Below are positions 1-7,911 of a stretch of DNA of 64,000 nucleotides, piece after piece. Below the pieces are notes generated by a model. The model ran no database searches. It saw only the letters and a program-made list of their open reading frames with translations, and was not told the origin of the DNA. The translations under genes were made by a program, and so were the position numbers. The DNA comes from Lachnospiraceae bacterium AC2028 (GTDB taxonomy: Bacteria; Bacillota; Clostridia; Lachnospirales; Lachnospiraceae): assembly GCA_000702685.1 (NCBI GenBank), contig JNJD01000007.1, forward strand, positions 124,001-188,000, read 5' to 3'. Every line of letters starts with the position of its first letter. Position 1 is the stretch's first letter.

Positions 1-296
1 GCTTCGAGAACGGTAAGTCCGGGAAGGATCTCTGAAGCCATAGCTGCGGAATGGGTCATACCTGAGCATCCGATAGTCTCAACAAGAGCTTCCTGGATGA
101 TGCCGTCCTTAACATTGAGGGACAGCTTGCAGCATCCCTGCTGGGGAGCACACCAGCCGATACCGTGAGTGTATCCGGAAATGTCCTTAACCTCTTTTGC
201 CTTTACCCATTTTGCTTCTTCGGGAATGGGAGCAGCGCCGTGATGAACGCCCTGGTGTACAGGACACATCGCTTTTACTTCTGTTGAATAAATCAT
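1..296 (-). CDS. Fe-S cluster scaffold-like (NifU-type) protein, 3' part off the window
   Basis: The first 98 codons of a protein that runs off the left edge. It starts MIYSTEVKAMCPVHQG and has conserved cysteines in the contexts GWCAPQQGCC and TIGCSGMTHS. This resembles the clostridial family annotated as iron-sulfur cluster assembly scaffold (NifU-like), which usually sits beside a GGGtGRT protein. The start is well supported by AAGGAGG at 304-310, placed about 7 bases before the ATG. It lies downstream of flavodoxin on the same strand but with a 220-base gap, so it is probably a separate unit. The role in Fe-S biogenesis is inferred from family resemblance only. Confidence 0.7.
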   Translation of the reverse strand, partial: MIYSTEVKAMCPVHQGVHHGAAPIPEEAKWVKAKEVKDISGYTHGIGWCAPQQGCCKLSLNVKDGIIQEALVETIGCSGMTHSAAMASEILPGLTVLE

Positions 297-423
297 GTAG
301 TTGCCTCCTTAAAGAATTTTGAATGATTTATCATAAATCAGTCATTGCTTACTTTATGAAAAAACACGCATCCAATCAGAAATTATAACGTTTTTCGCTG
401 GGTTTGTACAGAAAAACACGACA

Positions 424-449
424 AGATGCCACCCTTTCGGGCGGCATCT
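424..449 (-). terminator. Possible terminator after flavodoxin
   Basis: Inverted repeat AGATGCC...GGCATCT with CCC/GGG pairing inside the loop, 70 bases past the flavodoxin stop. A T-run follows on the minus strand, but only about 9 bases after the stem, so the fit is imperfect. Confidence 0.4.
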
Positions 450-517
450 CATGTGTAGGGGGTGTTAAAATGTACAGGCTGATTAAGCCTAATGGTGGGC
501 TAAGTTAATTCCGGCCT

Positions 518-940
518 TTATGCCAGCGATCTGCCGAGCGCGCGGCAATCGGAAAGGGCCGTATCATCGGGAGCTTCGTGGGCTGTGACAGGATCGGCAA
601 CGAGCTGAGCACCGTCACCTCTTACCTGATCCTCCCACTGTCTCATCCACTCTCCGTCTCCCCATCCATAAGAACCGAAAAGACCGGTCTTTTTGCCGGA
701 GAGTTTGGATTCGACAGAATCGAACATGGGCTGGAATTCACTTTCTTCCAGAACCTCTGCTCCCATAGCCGGGCATCCGAATGCCACGGCATCATAATTA
801 TCCATATCATCAGCGGTAAACTGAGACGCATTTATCAAAACTGCCTCAGCTCCCGCCACGGTTGCTCCCTCGACTACTGCCTGAGCCATCTGAGCGGTAT
901 TACCGGTTCCGCTCCAAAAAACCACTGCAACTTTACTCAT
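518..940 (-). CDS. Flavodoxin, short chain
   Basis: A 140-residue FMN electron carrier. The N-terminal strand and phosphate loop read VAVVFWSGTGNTAQMA (about residues 4-19), the classic T/S-x-T-G-x-T FMN phosphate motif, and an aromatic FMN-stacking region GSYGWGDGEW lies near residues 89-98. Length is typical of short-chain flavodoxins. In anaerobes flavodoxin commonly replaces ferredoxin when iron is scarce. Consistent with this, a GGTTAG-N6-CTAACT palindrome sits at 983-1000, immediately downstream of a good -35/-10 pair (1036-1041 and 1013-1018), where a repressor would block transcription. The start is supported by AAAGG upstream. It is divergent from xylA. The iron-starvation role is inferred from the operator and the family. 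Confidence 0.93.
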   Translation of the reverse strand: MSKVAVVFWSGTGNTAQMAQAVVEGATVAGAEAVLINASQFTADDMDNYDAVAFGCPAMGAEVLEESEFQPMFDSVESKLSGKKTGLFGSYGWGDGEWMRQWEDQVRGDGAQLVADPVTAHEAPDDTALSDCRALGRSLA

Positions 941-982
941 ATATATAAACCTTTCTATTTTGATAATGTAAAAATCGGAGGC

Positions 983-1000
983 GGTTAGCGCTTGCTAACT
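983..1000. promoter_or_regulatory. GGTTAG-N6-CTAACC operator, flavodoxin promoter
   Basis: GGTTAGCGCTTGCTAACT, one mismatch from the 18-bp consensus shared by ten sites in this window. It lies 43 bases upstream of the flavodoxin start and just downstream of its predicted -10, a repressing position. The probable binder is one of the two DtxR-family regulators encoded at 17.2 and 20.4 kb (inference). Confidence 0.75.
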
Positions 1001-1012
1001 GGATGCTAGATA

Positions 1013-1041
1013 AACATACCATTTTGGTGGGTTTATGTCAA
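1013..1041 (-). promoter_or_regulatory. Promoter of flavodoxin
   Basis: Minus-strand TTGACA (1041-1036), a 17-base spacer, then TATGTT (1018-1013). The predicted transcription start falls beside the operator at 983-1000. Confidence 0.6.
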
Positions 1042-1137
1042 TATGTTTTTTTAGCAAAATTTTTATTTATATATACCCACAAAAATGATATGATTTTATT
1101 CAGTTAAAACCCTTTGCGGGTAATTTTTTTATCATTC

Positions 1138-1155
1138 GGTTAGCAATTGCTAACC
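1138..1155. promoter_or_regulatory. GGTTAG-N6-CTAACC operator, xylA
   Basis: A perfect copy. The full palindrome is CGGTTAGCAATTGCTAACCG at 1137-1156. It ends only 21 bases before the xylA start codon, next to the ribosome site, so a bound protein could block initiation or early elongation. Confidence 0.8.
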
Positions 1156-1176
1156 GTAAAAGAAAGAGGTGTATGT

Positions 1177-2496
1177 ATGAGTGAGTTTTTCCCAAATGTG
1201 CCCGAGATAAAGTTCGAAGGGCCTTCAAGCGAGAATCCTCTTGCATTCAAGTACTATGATGCAAAAAAAGTCATCATGGGCAAGACCATGGAAGATCATC
1301 TGAACTTCGCCATGGCATGGTGGCACAATCTCTGTGCGAACGGTGTTGACATGTTCGGAACAGGTACTGCCGACAAGAGCTTCGGTGCGGTTCCCGGAAC
1401 AATGGAGCACGCCAAGGCAAAGGTTGATGCAGGTATCGAATTCATGAAGAAGCTCGGCATCAAGTACTACTGCTTCCACGATGCGGACATCTGCCCCGAG
1501 GATCCCGATGACATAAACGAAACCAACAGAAGACTCGATGAGATAACCGACTACATCGTTGAAAAGACAAAGGGAACCGATATCAAATGTCTCTGGGCAA
1601 CCTGCAACATGTTCAGCAATCCCCGTTTCATGAACGGTGCCGCAAGCTCCAACTCCGCGGATGTATGGTGCTTCGCAGCGGCACAGGTCAAGAAGGGACT
1701 CGAGAATGCGGTCAAGCTCGGTGCGAAAGGTTATGTATTCTGGGGCGGACGTGAAGGATACGAGACTCTCCTCAATACCGATATGAAGCTTGAGCAGGAG
1801 AACATCGCAACACTCTTTACCCTTGCAAGAGATTACGGACGCAAGATCGGATTCAAAGGTGATTTCTATATTGAGCCCAAGCCGAAGGAGCCCATGAAGC
1901 ATCAGTATGATTTCGATGCCGCAACCGCTATCGGATTCCTCAGAAAGAACGGTCTCGACAAGGACTTCAGAATGAACATCGAAGCAAACCACGCAACTTT
2001 GGCAGGACATACATTCCAGCATGAGCTTCGTGTCTGCGCCGTTGAAGATATGATGGGATCCGTTGATGCGAACATGGGTGATACCCTTCTCGGATGGGAC
2101 ACCGATCAGTTCCCTACCAATGTTTACGATACAACGCTTGCAATGTATGAGATCCTGAAGGCAGGCGGATTAAGAGGCGGACTTAACTTCGACTCCAAGA
2201 ACAGACGTCCTTCCAACACACCCGAGGATATGTTCTATGCATTCATCTCCGGAATGGATGCATTTGCTCTCGGCCTCATCAAGGCAGCAGCCATCATTGA
2301 GGACGGACGAATCGATGAATTCGTAAAAGAGCGTTATTCCAGTTACTCGGACGGAATCGGCAAGAAGATCCGTGACAGAAGCATCACTCTCGAGGAAGCA
2401 GCCGCACATGCCGCAGAACTCAAGAAGCCCGCATCTCCCGGTTCGGGCAGGCAGGAGTATCTCGAGACAGTTATGAACAATATCTTATTCAGCTGA
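1177..2496 (+). CDS. xylA: Xylose isomerase
   Basis: A 439-residue class II xylose isomerase converting D-xylose to D-xylulose with divalent metals (Mn, Mg or Co). Diagnostic stretches are all present: [12 protein letters not shown] (active-site His and Asp), [16 protein letters not shown] (metal Glu and catalytic Lys), [37 protein letters not shown] (metal Asp residues) and [10 protein letters not shown]. Length matches the about 440 of E. coli XylA. I prefer the ATG at 1177 over an in-frame ATG 30 bases earlier, because AGAAAGAGG precedes it and the earlier start would overlap the operator at 1138-1155. No xylulokinase or xylose transporter is adjacent, so the gene stands alone. The operator is unusual: catabolite or XylR control would be expected for xylA. 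Confidence 0.98.
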   Translation: MSEFFPNVPEIKFEGPSSENPLAFKYYDAKKVIMGKTMEDHLNFAMAWWHNLCANGVDMFGTGTADKSFGAVPGTMEHAKAKVDAGIEFMKKLGIKYYCFHDADICPEDPDDINETNRRLDEITDYIVEKTKGTDIKCLWATCNMFSNPRFMNGAASSNSADVWCFAAAQVKKGLENAVKLGAKGYVFWGGREGYETLLNTDMKLEQENIATLFTLARDYGRKIGFKGDFYIEPKPKEPMKHQYDFDAATAIGFLRKNGLDKDFRMNIEANHATLAGHTFQHELRVCAVEDMMGSVDANMGDTLLGWDTDQFPTNVYDTTLAMYEILKAGGLRGGLNFDSKNRRPSNTPEDMFYAFISGMDAFALGLIKAAAIIEDGRIDEFVKERYSSYSDGIGKKIRDRSITLEEAAAHAAELKKPASPGSGRQEYLETVMNNILFS

Positions 2497-2522
2497 TAAA
2501 CTTTTCTTCCTGTTTTTCTTCG

Positions 2523-2555
2523 AACCCCTCTGCCTGTAATGGGCGGAGGGGTTTT
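2523..2555 (+). terminator. Terminator of xylA
   Basis: Stem AACCCCTC-T-GCC / GGC-G-GAGGGGTT with a six-base loop, followed by a short T-run. It lies 27 bases past the xylA stop. Confidence 0.8.
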
Positions 2556-2597
2556 GTGTTATAATACCCATATCGAATTCTGAAAGGATGCACGGTT

Positions 2598-3353
2598 ATG
2601 AAATTCATCTCTTGGAACGTTAACGGACTCAGGGCATGCTCGGGAAAAGGCTTTGCGGATTCTTTTGCGAAGCTTGATGCGGACATATTCTGCCTTCAGG
2701 AAACAAAGCTTTCCGAAGGACAGTTTGAACTCGATCTTCCCGGATATCATCAGTACTGGAACTATGCGGAAAAGAAAGGATACTCCGGAACCGCACTCTT
2801 TACGAAAAAAGAGCCTTTGAGCGTTTCATACGGAATCGGAATTGAAGAACACGATCACGAAGGCCGTGTCATAACTGCGGAATTTGATGACTTCTACTTC
2901 ATTACGGTATATGTACCCAACTCACAAAGAGAGCTTGCAAGGCTTGATTACAGAATGAAATGGGAAGAAGCATTCCTTGCATATATACTGAAACTGGAAA
3001 AGAAAAAGCCGGTCATCTACTGCGGTGACCTCAATGTTGCGCATAATGAGATTGATCTCAAGAATCCCTCATCCAATCACCACAACGCAGGCTTCTCCGA
3101 TGAAGAAAGAGCTGCATTCGGAAAGGTTCTGGAGAGCGGATATATAGATACTTTCAGATATTTCTATCCCGACAGGAAGGACATCTATTCCTGGTGGTCC
3201 TATATGTTCCATTCAAGAGAGAACAACGCGGGATGGCGCATCGATTATTTTGTTGCGTCGAAGAAACTTGAAGACAGGCTCGTAAGTGCGGACATCCATA
3301 CCGATATAATGGGTTCCGACCACTGCCCCGTAGAGCTTGTGATCAAAGACTGA
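2598..3353 (+). CDS. exoA: Exodeoxyribonuclease III / AP endonuclease
   Basis: A 251-residue member of the ExoIII/APE1 family, which nicks abasic sites in base excision repair. Motifs in order: MKFISWNVNGLRA with Asn7, FCLQETKL with the metal-binding Glu35, CGDLNVAHNEIDL (catalytic Asp and Asn), GWRIDYF and the C-terminal GSDHCPVEL (catalytic Asp-His). Length is normal for the Gram-positive ExoA branch. AAAGGA precedes the ATG. It is a single gene between the xylA terminator and its own strong terminator. Function is secure from motifs; nothing odd was seen. Confidence 0.97.
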   Translation: MKFISWNVNGLRACSGKGFADSFAKLDADIFCLQETKLSEGQFELDLPGYHQYWNYAEKKGYSGTALFTKKEPLSVSYGIGIEEHDHEGRVITAEFDDFYFITVYVPNSQRELARLDYRMKWEEAFLAYILKLEKKKPVIYCGDLNVAHNEIDLKNPSSNHHNAGFSDEERAAFGKVLESGYIDTFRYFYPDRKDIYSWWSYMFHSRENNAGWRIDYFVASKKLEDRLVSADIHTDIMGSDHCPVELVIKD

Positions 3354-3380
3354 ATAATATAATCAGAATAAATTCTATAA

Positions 3381-3418
3381 AACGATTCCCTTACGCAGAA
3401 AGGGAATCGTTTTTTTTC
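3381..3418 (+). terminator. Terminator of exoA
   Basis: Twelve-base-pair stem AACGATTCCCTT / AAGGGAATCGTT with a short loop, then eight T residues. Confidence 0.92.
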
Positions 3419-3563
3419 TTTTCAAATCAAAAATTTATGTTAATATATCTGCGTAAGCAGGTTTTCAAATACTTTAGTTAATCAATAAATTCTAATTCTG
3501 CAGTTTCTGCTTACAAATCACGACATCAATATAAGTAACTTTGACTGTATCATTATACAATAA

Positions 3564-3592
3564 TTGACGCCCTACATTGTAGGGTATATACT
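3564..3592 (+). promoter_or_regulatory. Toxin-antitoxin promoter with palindromic operator in the spacer
   Basis: TTGACG (3564-3569), exactly 17 bases, then TATACT (3587-3592). The spacer begins with the palindrome CCCTACATTGTAGGG (3570-3584). A regulator on this site would exclude RNA polymerase. The expected binder is the helix-turn-helix antitoxin encoded as the second gene, as in other HigBA/RelBE-type autoregulated pairs (inference). Confidence 0.8.
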
Positions 3593-3609
3593 TTGAAAGG
3601 AGAATCTGC

Positions 3610-3969
3610 GTGGACGGATTGATCAGATCATTTATTGAATTACCTATATTCTCTAAACGATGGAATGAAATAGGATTAGGTGAAGAAGAGCTCCTTGCAC
3701 TTCAGATAATGTTATTAAAGGATCCTAAATCAGGTCCGGTTATGGAAGGAACCGGAGGCATACGAAAAGTCCGATTTCCTTTAGAAAACAAAGGAAAAAG
3801 CGGAAGCATACGAGTGTGTTATGCAGATTTCGAAGAATATGAAGTAACTTACCTTTTAACCGCTTTTGCTAAAAACGAAAAAGAAAACTTATCAAAAGAA
3901 GAAAAGAACGTATTAAGGAAATTGGTGAAATCACTAAAAGAAGAAGCAGCAAATAACAGGAGGCATTAA
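3610..3969 (+). CDS. RelE/HigB-type toxin of a type II toxin-antitoxin pair
   Basis: A 119-residue basic protein starting at GTG with GAAAGGAG just upstream. It has the compact RelE/HigB-like pattern: FSKRWNEIGL near the start, GGIRKVRFPL and GSIRVCYADF as central strands with basic residues, then VTYLLTAFAKNEKENLSKEEK (shortened here) with the lysine-rich end typical of COG4737 toxins. Family members are ribosome-dependent mRNA endonucleases. The XRE-type antitoxin follows after two bases, the toxin-first order seen in HigBA and NadS-linked pairs. The pair is more AT-rich than its neighbours, which suggests it was acquired. mRNA cleavage is inferred from family. Confidence 0.82.
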   Translation: MDGLIRSFIELPIFSKRWNEIGLGEEELLALQIMLLKDPKSGPVMEGTGGIRKVRFPLENKGKSGSIRVCYADFEEYEVTYLLTAFAKNEKENLSKEEKNVLRKLVKSLKEEAANNRRH

Positions 3970-3971
3970 GC

Positions 3972-4283
3972 ATGAGCAAGTTATTTGAAGATCTTAGTGA
4001 AGGTTTGCAGGAAGCAATAGAATACGAACGCGGAAACGGAAAAGCCAAAAAGACCGTTTATATAATTACGCCTATAAAAAAATATTCCAATAAAGAAATC
4101 AAAAGCATTCGCAACAAAGCCGGAATGACACAAAATACATTTGCAGATTTTATGGGCGTCTCAAAAAAAACAGTCGAGGCATGGGAATTGGGAAGAACCC
4201 ATCCTACCGGGGCCGCTTATCGCCTTTTAGAAATACTCGAACAGGGAAAAGAAAACGAACTGGATTTCGTCACAAGAATGTAA
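3972..4283 (+). CDS. XRE-family antitoxin / autoregulator
   Basis: A 103-residue protein whose C-terminal half is a helix-turn-helix: KEIKSIRNKAGMTQNTFADFMGVSKKTVEAWE is the XRE/Cro pattern with GMTQ..FA..MGVS..TV..WE (about residues 40-72). The N-terminal segment EDLSEGLQEAIEYERGNGKAKK is the usual toxin-contact region of NadS/HigA-like antitoxins. It is translationally close to the toxin (two-base gap). The palindrome in the upstream promoter (3570-3584) is the expected operator. The call is firm as an XRE antitoxin; the exact subfamily is less sure. Confidence 0.85.
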   Translation: MSKLFEDLSEGLQEAIEYERGNGKAKKTVYIITPIKKYSNKEIKSIRNKAGMTQNTFADFMGVSKKTVEAWELGRTHPTGAAYRLLEILEQGKENELDFVTRM

Positions 4284-4320
4284 AACATACCAACGTCAAT
4301 ATCAACAGGACGCCAATCCA

Positions 4321-5043
4321 TCACTCCGGCCGCCAGGGTCTTACTCCGTCTATCCAGCCGTTCGATTTCCAATATTTAAAATCCGTATACTCCGGATTGT
4401 CTTTGCCAAGGCCTGTCTGAAGCATTCTTACCATATAGAATTTTATCTTTGTAATCATTCCCGTATGCGCAGGTTTGGAATAATCTATCTTAAGCATTTT
4501 CTGTGCCAGGGAAGTCAGTTTCTTAGTCATTGCATCGCGCTTTTTCTCAGGAAGCTTGTCCCAATGAATTTCACTCATCAGTTTAAAACCGCACTTACGT
4601 ATATAGCTTATACCCCACCAGGAAAGGCTGTCCTTTATATCTTTTGCCGCCGATGATCCGCCGGCTCCAAGGCACTGAGTGATGATCACCGCACGCTTTC
4701 CGAACATTTCCTTTGCCGGACGATGCGACATCCATCTGTATCCGAAGTGATCCAGCATCGCTTTCATAGCTCCGGTTGTATGGAAAACATAGGCAGGTGA
4801 GGTAAATACCAGAAGATCTGCTTCCAGAAGGGCCTTTTCAATCTTTTGCACCGTTTCGGCATCCTTACAAAGATTCTGATATGTCAAAAAACACGCCGTG
4901 CATCCCGTGCAAAATCCCGGCCCATCCTTCGGAAGATAGAATTCCGTAATCTCCGCATTGTCCCTGAACTGTTCAAGGAAGATTTCCTTGAGCTTATACG
5001 TAACTCCTTTTTTCTCGGTTCCGTTAACGACTGTGATCTTCAT
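4321..5043 (-). CDS. Iron-sulfur flavoprotein-like NAD(P)H/FMN oxidoreductase
   Basis: A 240-residue flavodoxin-fold protein. It starts MKITVVNGTEKKGVTYKL, the FMN-reductase phosphate loop, and has FTSPAYVFHTTGAMKAMLDHF around residues 95-115 (shown here in part), typical of NADPH-dependent FMN reductases. Cysteines 45, 48, 51 and 59 make CTGCTACFLTYQNLC, which matches the compact C-x2-C-x2-C-x(4-7)-C cluster motif of archaeal and clostridial iron-sulfur flavoproteins. The C-terminal 60 residues are an extension beyond the core. It overlaps the upstream TetR gene by one base, so the two form one operon and the regulator probably senses a substrate of this enzyme. Substrate unknown. Confidence 0.82.
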   Translation of the reverse strand: MKITVVNGTEKKGVTYKLKEIFLEQFRDNAEITEFYLPKDGPGFCTGCTACFLTYQNLCKDAETVQKIEKALLEADLLVFTSPAYVFHTTGAMKAMLDHFGYRWMSHRPAKEMFGKRAVIITQCLGAGGSSAAKDIKDSLSWWGISYIRKCGFKLMSEIHWDKLPEKKRDAMTKKLTSLAQKMLKIDYSKPAHTGMITKIKFYMVRMLQTGLGKDNPEYTDFKYWKSNGWIDGVRPWRPE

Positions 5044-5702
5044 TATACATTCCTCCGGGGCTTTTTCTTAGCGGTCTTGATCGTTTTTTCATCTCTTGCA
5101 TATAACCTGTTGAACTGCCTGATGTGTGCTTCCAGTGTCTTAAGTGCCTTAGCCTCTCGCTTCGGTTCACGATCACATATCGTCAGCAGCATATAGATCG
5201 GAGCATAAAAATGTAATGTCATGATCTCAACATTCTCAGTCTGCAACACTCCGGAAGAAACCATCAGTCCGAGAAGCATCCCCTGGTATGAAAGCGGATC
5301 ATCCACATACTGTTTCATATACGCAGCTGCAAGTTCTTTGTCATGAAATTGTTCAATCGTAAGCATCTTACGAAAACGCCTTGTGTAGTCATCATGCAGG
5401 AAATACAGAAACAGATTTTTTCCGAGAATTATCAGCTGTTCTTCAGATATGTGCTTATAGATTTCCGCATCTGCCACAGCATCAGATCCGTTTATCCGTA
5501 AAGCACCGGCCTCCTCCAAAAAACGCCTGTTCATCTCTTCAATGATCGCATCAAAAATAGCCTGCTTGTTTTTAAAATGCTTGTACAGGGATGGAGCCTT
5601 GATGCCCACTCTCTCCGCAATATCAGCAACAAAAACATTTGCATATCCTTTTTCGGAAAACAATGTCAGCGCTTCATCTATTATTCTGTGCCGGGTATCC
5701 AT
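5043..5702 (-). CDS. TetR-family transcriptional regulator
   Basis: A 219-residue repressor. The N-terminal helix-turn-helix reads IIDEALTLFSEKGYANV, then DIAERVGIKAPSLYKHFKNK, the standard TetR_N signature (residues 6-48). The ligand-binding C-terminal domain is not similar to a family I can name. It is the first gene of a two-gene operon with the iron-sulfur flavoprotein-like gene. Two near-identical 16-bp palindromes lie 47-88 bases upstream, so autoregulation is very likely. The tail is lysine-rich. Confidence 0.93.
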   Translation of the reverse strand: MDTRHRIIDEALTLFSEKGYANVFVADIAERVGIKAPSLYKHFKNKQAIFDAIIEEMNRRFLEEAGALRINGSDAVADAEIYKHISEEQLIILGKNLFLYFLHDDYTRRFRKMLTIEQFHDKELAAAYMKQYVDDPLSYQGMLLGLMVSSGVLQTENVEIMTLHFYAPIYMLLTICDREPKREAKALKTLEAHIRQFNRLYARDEKTIKTAKKKPRRNV

Positions 5703-5748
5703 TTCATTTCCTCTTTATACTGCATGAGCAGTTTTTATATCACATTTG

Positions 5749-5790
5749 GCTAATTTGAATTAGCTATATTGTAAGCTAATTTCAATTAGC
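5749..5790. promoter_or_regulatory. Paired TetR operators
   Basis: GCTAATTTGAATTAGC (5749-5764) and GCTAATTTCAATTAGC (5775-5790), differing only at the centre and 26 bp apart centre to centre. Both are perfect inverted repeats apart from the middle, immediately upstream of the TetR gene. Confidence 0.85.
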
Positions 5791-5800
5791 CGTCAAGGAT

Positions 5801-5837
5801 AAAAAATGACCGGCAAAGCAAAGCCCTGCCGGTCATT
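5801..5837 (-). terminator. Terminator of the membrane protein gene
   Basis: Stem AATGACCGGCA / TGCCGGTCATT around an 11-base loop; on the minus strand it is followed by six T residues. It lies between the 5865 gene and the TetR operators and isolates the two. Confidence 0.85.
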
Positions 5838-5864
5838 GATCATTAGCATCTTTATAATCTCCTT

Positions 5865-6440
5865 TTACAAGCTTCCGATATGATTTCTTTCCCAGCCCTC
5901 CGCCGGCAGGTAATGCCATGTTTTCCGGCTGTTCTCATAGATCTCTATGAATTCGAAGAATCTGAACTGTTGTTTTGCGGCATCACCGCTTGCATTTACT
6001 TTAAATATCACATAAGAGTACTGATCATAAGTTTTCATTGAGAAATCATCAAATCCGTATTCATCCTGAATAAGCTCGATTATGTCTTCGAATTCCTCGT
6101 TAGCGAGCTCAAATGCTTCCTCGGGATCTCCGAAAATGGGTTCGCCGTACTTATTGGCTCCAATCTTCCACTGTTCATCGGACCAGTAAGTCCCCATGGA
6201 AGAAAACTCAGTATACTCTCCGACAACTCTGCCGCTTCCCGCAGGTAATCCGCGGTAAATAACAAAGTAAGGATATGAAGCCACTAACATCACAATTACA
6301 AATATCAGCATCATCGCTATAGCCGCACCTGCGGATATCTTCTTTTTCTTCAGTTTGATGATTGTAGAACCAATACCTATAAGAAGCAAAGTCAGTAGTC
6401 CGTATACCACATACGAAATTATTTGTAATTTTATCATCAT
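5865..6440 (-). CDS. Membrane protein of unknown function
   Basis: 191 residues. Two hydrophobic segments at about residues 5-27 (ISYVVYGLLTLLLIGIGSTI) and 38-62 (AIAMMLIFVIVMLVASYPYF, in part), separated by a KLKKKK cytoplasmic loop. An acidic extracytoplasmic domain of about 125 residues with several aromatic clusters follows. I do not recognise the family. AGGAG precedes the ATGATG start. A terminator follows, and the next gene upstream is over 100 bases away, so it is probably monocistronic. Confidence 0.7.
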   Translation of the reverse strand: MMIKLQIISYVVYGLLTLLLIGIGSTIIKLKKKKISAGAAIAMMLIFVIVMLVASYPYFVIYRGLPAGSGRVVGEYTEFSSMGTYWSDEQWKIGANKYGEPIFGDPEEAFELANEEFEDIIELIQDEYGFDDFSMKTYDQYSYVIFKVNASGDAAKQQFRFFEFIEIYENSRKTWHYLPAEGWERNHIGSL

Positions 6441-6546
6441 GCCGCTCCTTGTTTTCTATATCCGTTTCCTGCTTCCTATATATAGACGGAAAATCATTAA
6501 AGTGGGTCACATTCCTGTCTATAATTAGGAAAACGAATCAGATATC

Positions 6547-6864
6547 TCATTTTGCTTTCTTTGATTTCTTTTCAGGCAGTTCTGCATACATGCCTTCCAA
6601 TAATTCTACAATCAAATCCGTATCTTCAAATTTGTCGAATACGTGCATCAGCGTTTTTGACTCCTCATAAGGATAACGCAATTCCGAGTCTGAAAGAAGT
6701 CTGTCCGATGTCGGTGTTCTCTTTAAAAACACTTCATTATCGCAAATGTCACCGATCAGCTTGCCTTTAAAATACACAAGGTATCCGCCCATCATAGATT
6801 TTATGGTGATATCACCAGCTGTGGAAAAAACCTCATGTACATATTCGTTAAATTCATTCACCAT
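6547..6864 (-). CDS. TfoX N-terminal domain protein
   Basis: 105 residues that align with the TfoX/Sxy N-terminal domain. The hallmarks are a region before position 35 reading ITIKSMMGGYLVYFKGKLIGDI (in part), followed by an FLKRTP strand and a YPYEESKT segment. In gammaproteobacteria TfoX activates competence; in Firmicutes these single-domain proteins have no proven role. It ends in a KKSKKAK tail. A stand-alone accessory gene in a run of minus-strand genes; competence function is not implied. Confidence 0.8.
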   Translation of the reverse strand: MVNEFNEYVHEVFSTAGDITIKSMMGGYLVYFKGKLIGDICDNEVFLKRTPTSDRLLSDSELRYPYEESKTLMHVFDKFEDTDLIVELLEGMYAELPEKKSKKAK

Positions 6865-6937
6865 GATTACACCTTCAACCCCTAGATATATTTACCGTTA
6901 ATCTGTCTTTTCATTTTATAAATATTTAACCCGGAAG

Positions 6938-7315
6938 TTAAAGTTCCTGAAATAATTCTATTTCTTCACCAAGAGGTCCAAAACAAAATGCCATTCTTGC
7001 GTGAAATTCAGGTTCCGATTTTATTACAATATTATTCGGTTCAATGAACACTTCATACCCGGCACTTTTTATCTTATCGATCATCTCATCTACATTATCG
7101 GTTGCAAATGCTATATGCCGCAAAGCTCCTTTGGTTTTGATCCCGGCTCCGTTACAGAAAATCTCCAGCATTCCATTCCCAAAGTCGATCATTATCCCTT
7201 CCGGCCATTCTCTCACTTTTGCAAAGCCTAAAAGATCAATATAAAACGCTTTTGCTTTATCAAACTCCTCAGGCGTTCCGCACTTCAAAGATATATGATG
7301 TAATCCGGTAATCAT
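6938..7315 (-). CDS. Glyoxalase/VOC-fold protein
   Basis: 125 residues with the paired beta-alpha-beta-beta-beta modules of the vicinal oxygen chelate fold. Candidate metal ligands are the early histidines in GLHHISLKC, Glu in GMLEIFCNG, His in ALRHIAFATDN and the C-terminal Glu in GEEIELFQ. This is the glyoxalase I/methylmalonyl-CoA epimerase type of layout. AGGAGG precedes the ATG. Neighbours are unrelated small genes, so the substrate cannot be guessed. Confidence 0.88.
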   Translation of the reverse strand: MITGLHHISLKCGTPEEFDKAKAFYIDLLGFAKVREWPEGIMIDFGNGMLEIFCNGAGIKTKGALRHIAFATDNVDEMIDKIKSAGYEVFIEPNNIVIKSEPEFHARMAFCFGPLGEEIELFQEL

Positions 7316-7368
7316 TATGTTAATACCTCCTGTTTATCGGCACATTATAATGAAAGCTGATCAAAATC

Positions 7369-7866
7369 TTACTTCACGCGTTTACCATGAATTTCACAAT
7401 CCAATATCTGTGTTCCGTCTTCAGGGATCATTACATTTCTCCAGACAAAACTGTTTTCTGTGATATCTGAAAAGATCCAATATGAATTCTCTTCATCCAG
7501 CACTTTTCCGACCAGCTTATCTTTCTCTTTCGTGAATCTGAGCCTCTTCATGCAATGATCGCATGTATAAACAACGTCATAACAGTTTTCAAAATGGTTA
7601 AACATACGTAAAGAAGATCCGTATTCTCCATCAGGCTGAGGGGACGTTTCCTTAGTTGCCCGGGAAGGAAAGATAAAAATATCCTGTATTCCCGCGCCTT
7701 CAAGTACTCTTCTGAATATCCATTCTCCCTTTACATATCTTTTTTGTCCGTTCAGCTCATCAAAATAATCGCAGTCCCAATCTCCGAGAAGCGGAGCAAA
7801 CCAGTCATATTCATCGGGAATCTTATCTGTCTTCTGAGACAGTAATGCATCTATAAAACTATCCAT
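7369..7866 (-). CDS. Conserved hypothetical protein, lipocalin/DUF1579-like pattern
   Basis: 165 soluble residues. FAPLLGDWDCDYFDELNGQ, then KGEWIFRRVLEGAGIQDIF, and near the end YWIFSDITENSFVWRNVM resemble the repeating W-x-W strands of DUF1579 and related lipocalin-like proteins. There is no signal peptide. A central YTCDHCMKRL could bind a ligand, but nothing shows this. AAAGGA supports the start. It lies 45 bases downstream of the methyltransferase gene and may be co-transcribed. Confidence 0.6.
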   Translation of the reverse strand: MDSFIDALLSQKTDKIPDEYDWFAPLLGDWDCDYFDELNGQKRYVKGEWIFRRVLEGAGIQDIFIFPSRATKETSPQPDGEYGSSLRMFNHFENCYDVVYTCDHCMKRLRFTKEKDKLVGKVLDEENSYWIFSDITENSFVWRNVMIPEDGTQILDCEIHGKRVK

Positions 7867-7911
7867 CTTTAATCCTTTCTTCGCAATTAACCCAAAATTA
7901 TATAGTCCGTC

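Noticed and set aside
1225-2022. A 265-codon open frame antisense to xylA
   Set aside because: No family pattern or ribosome site; xylA is certain on the other strand.
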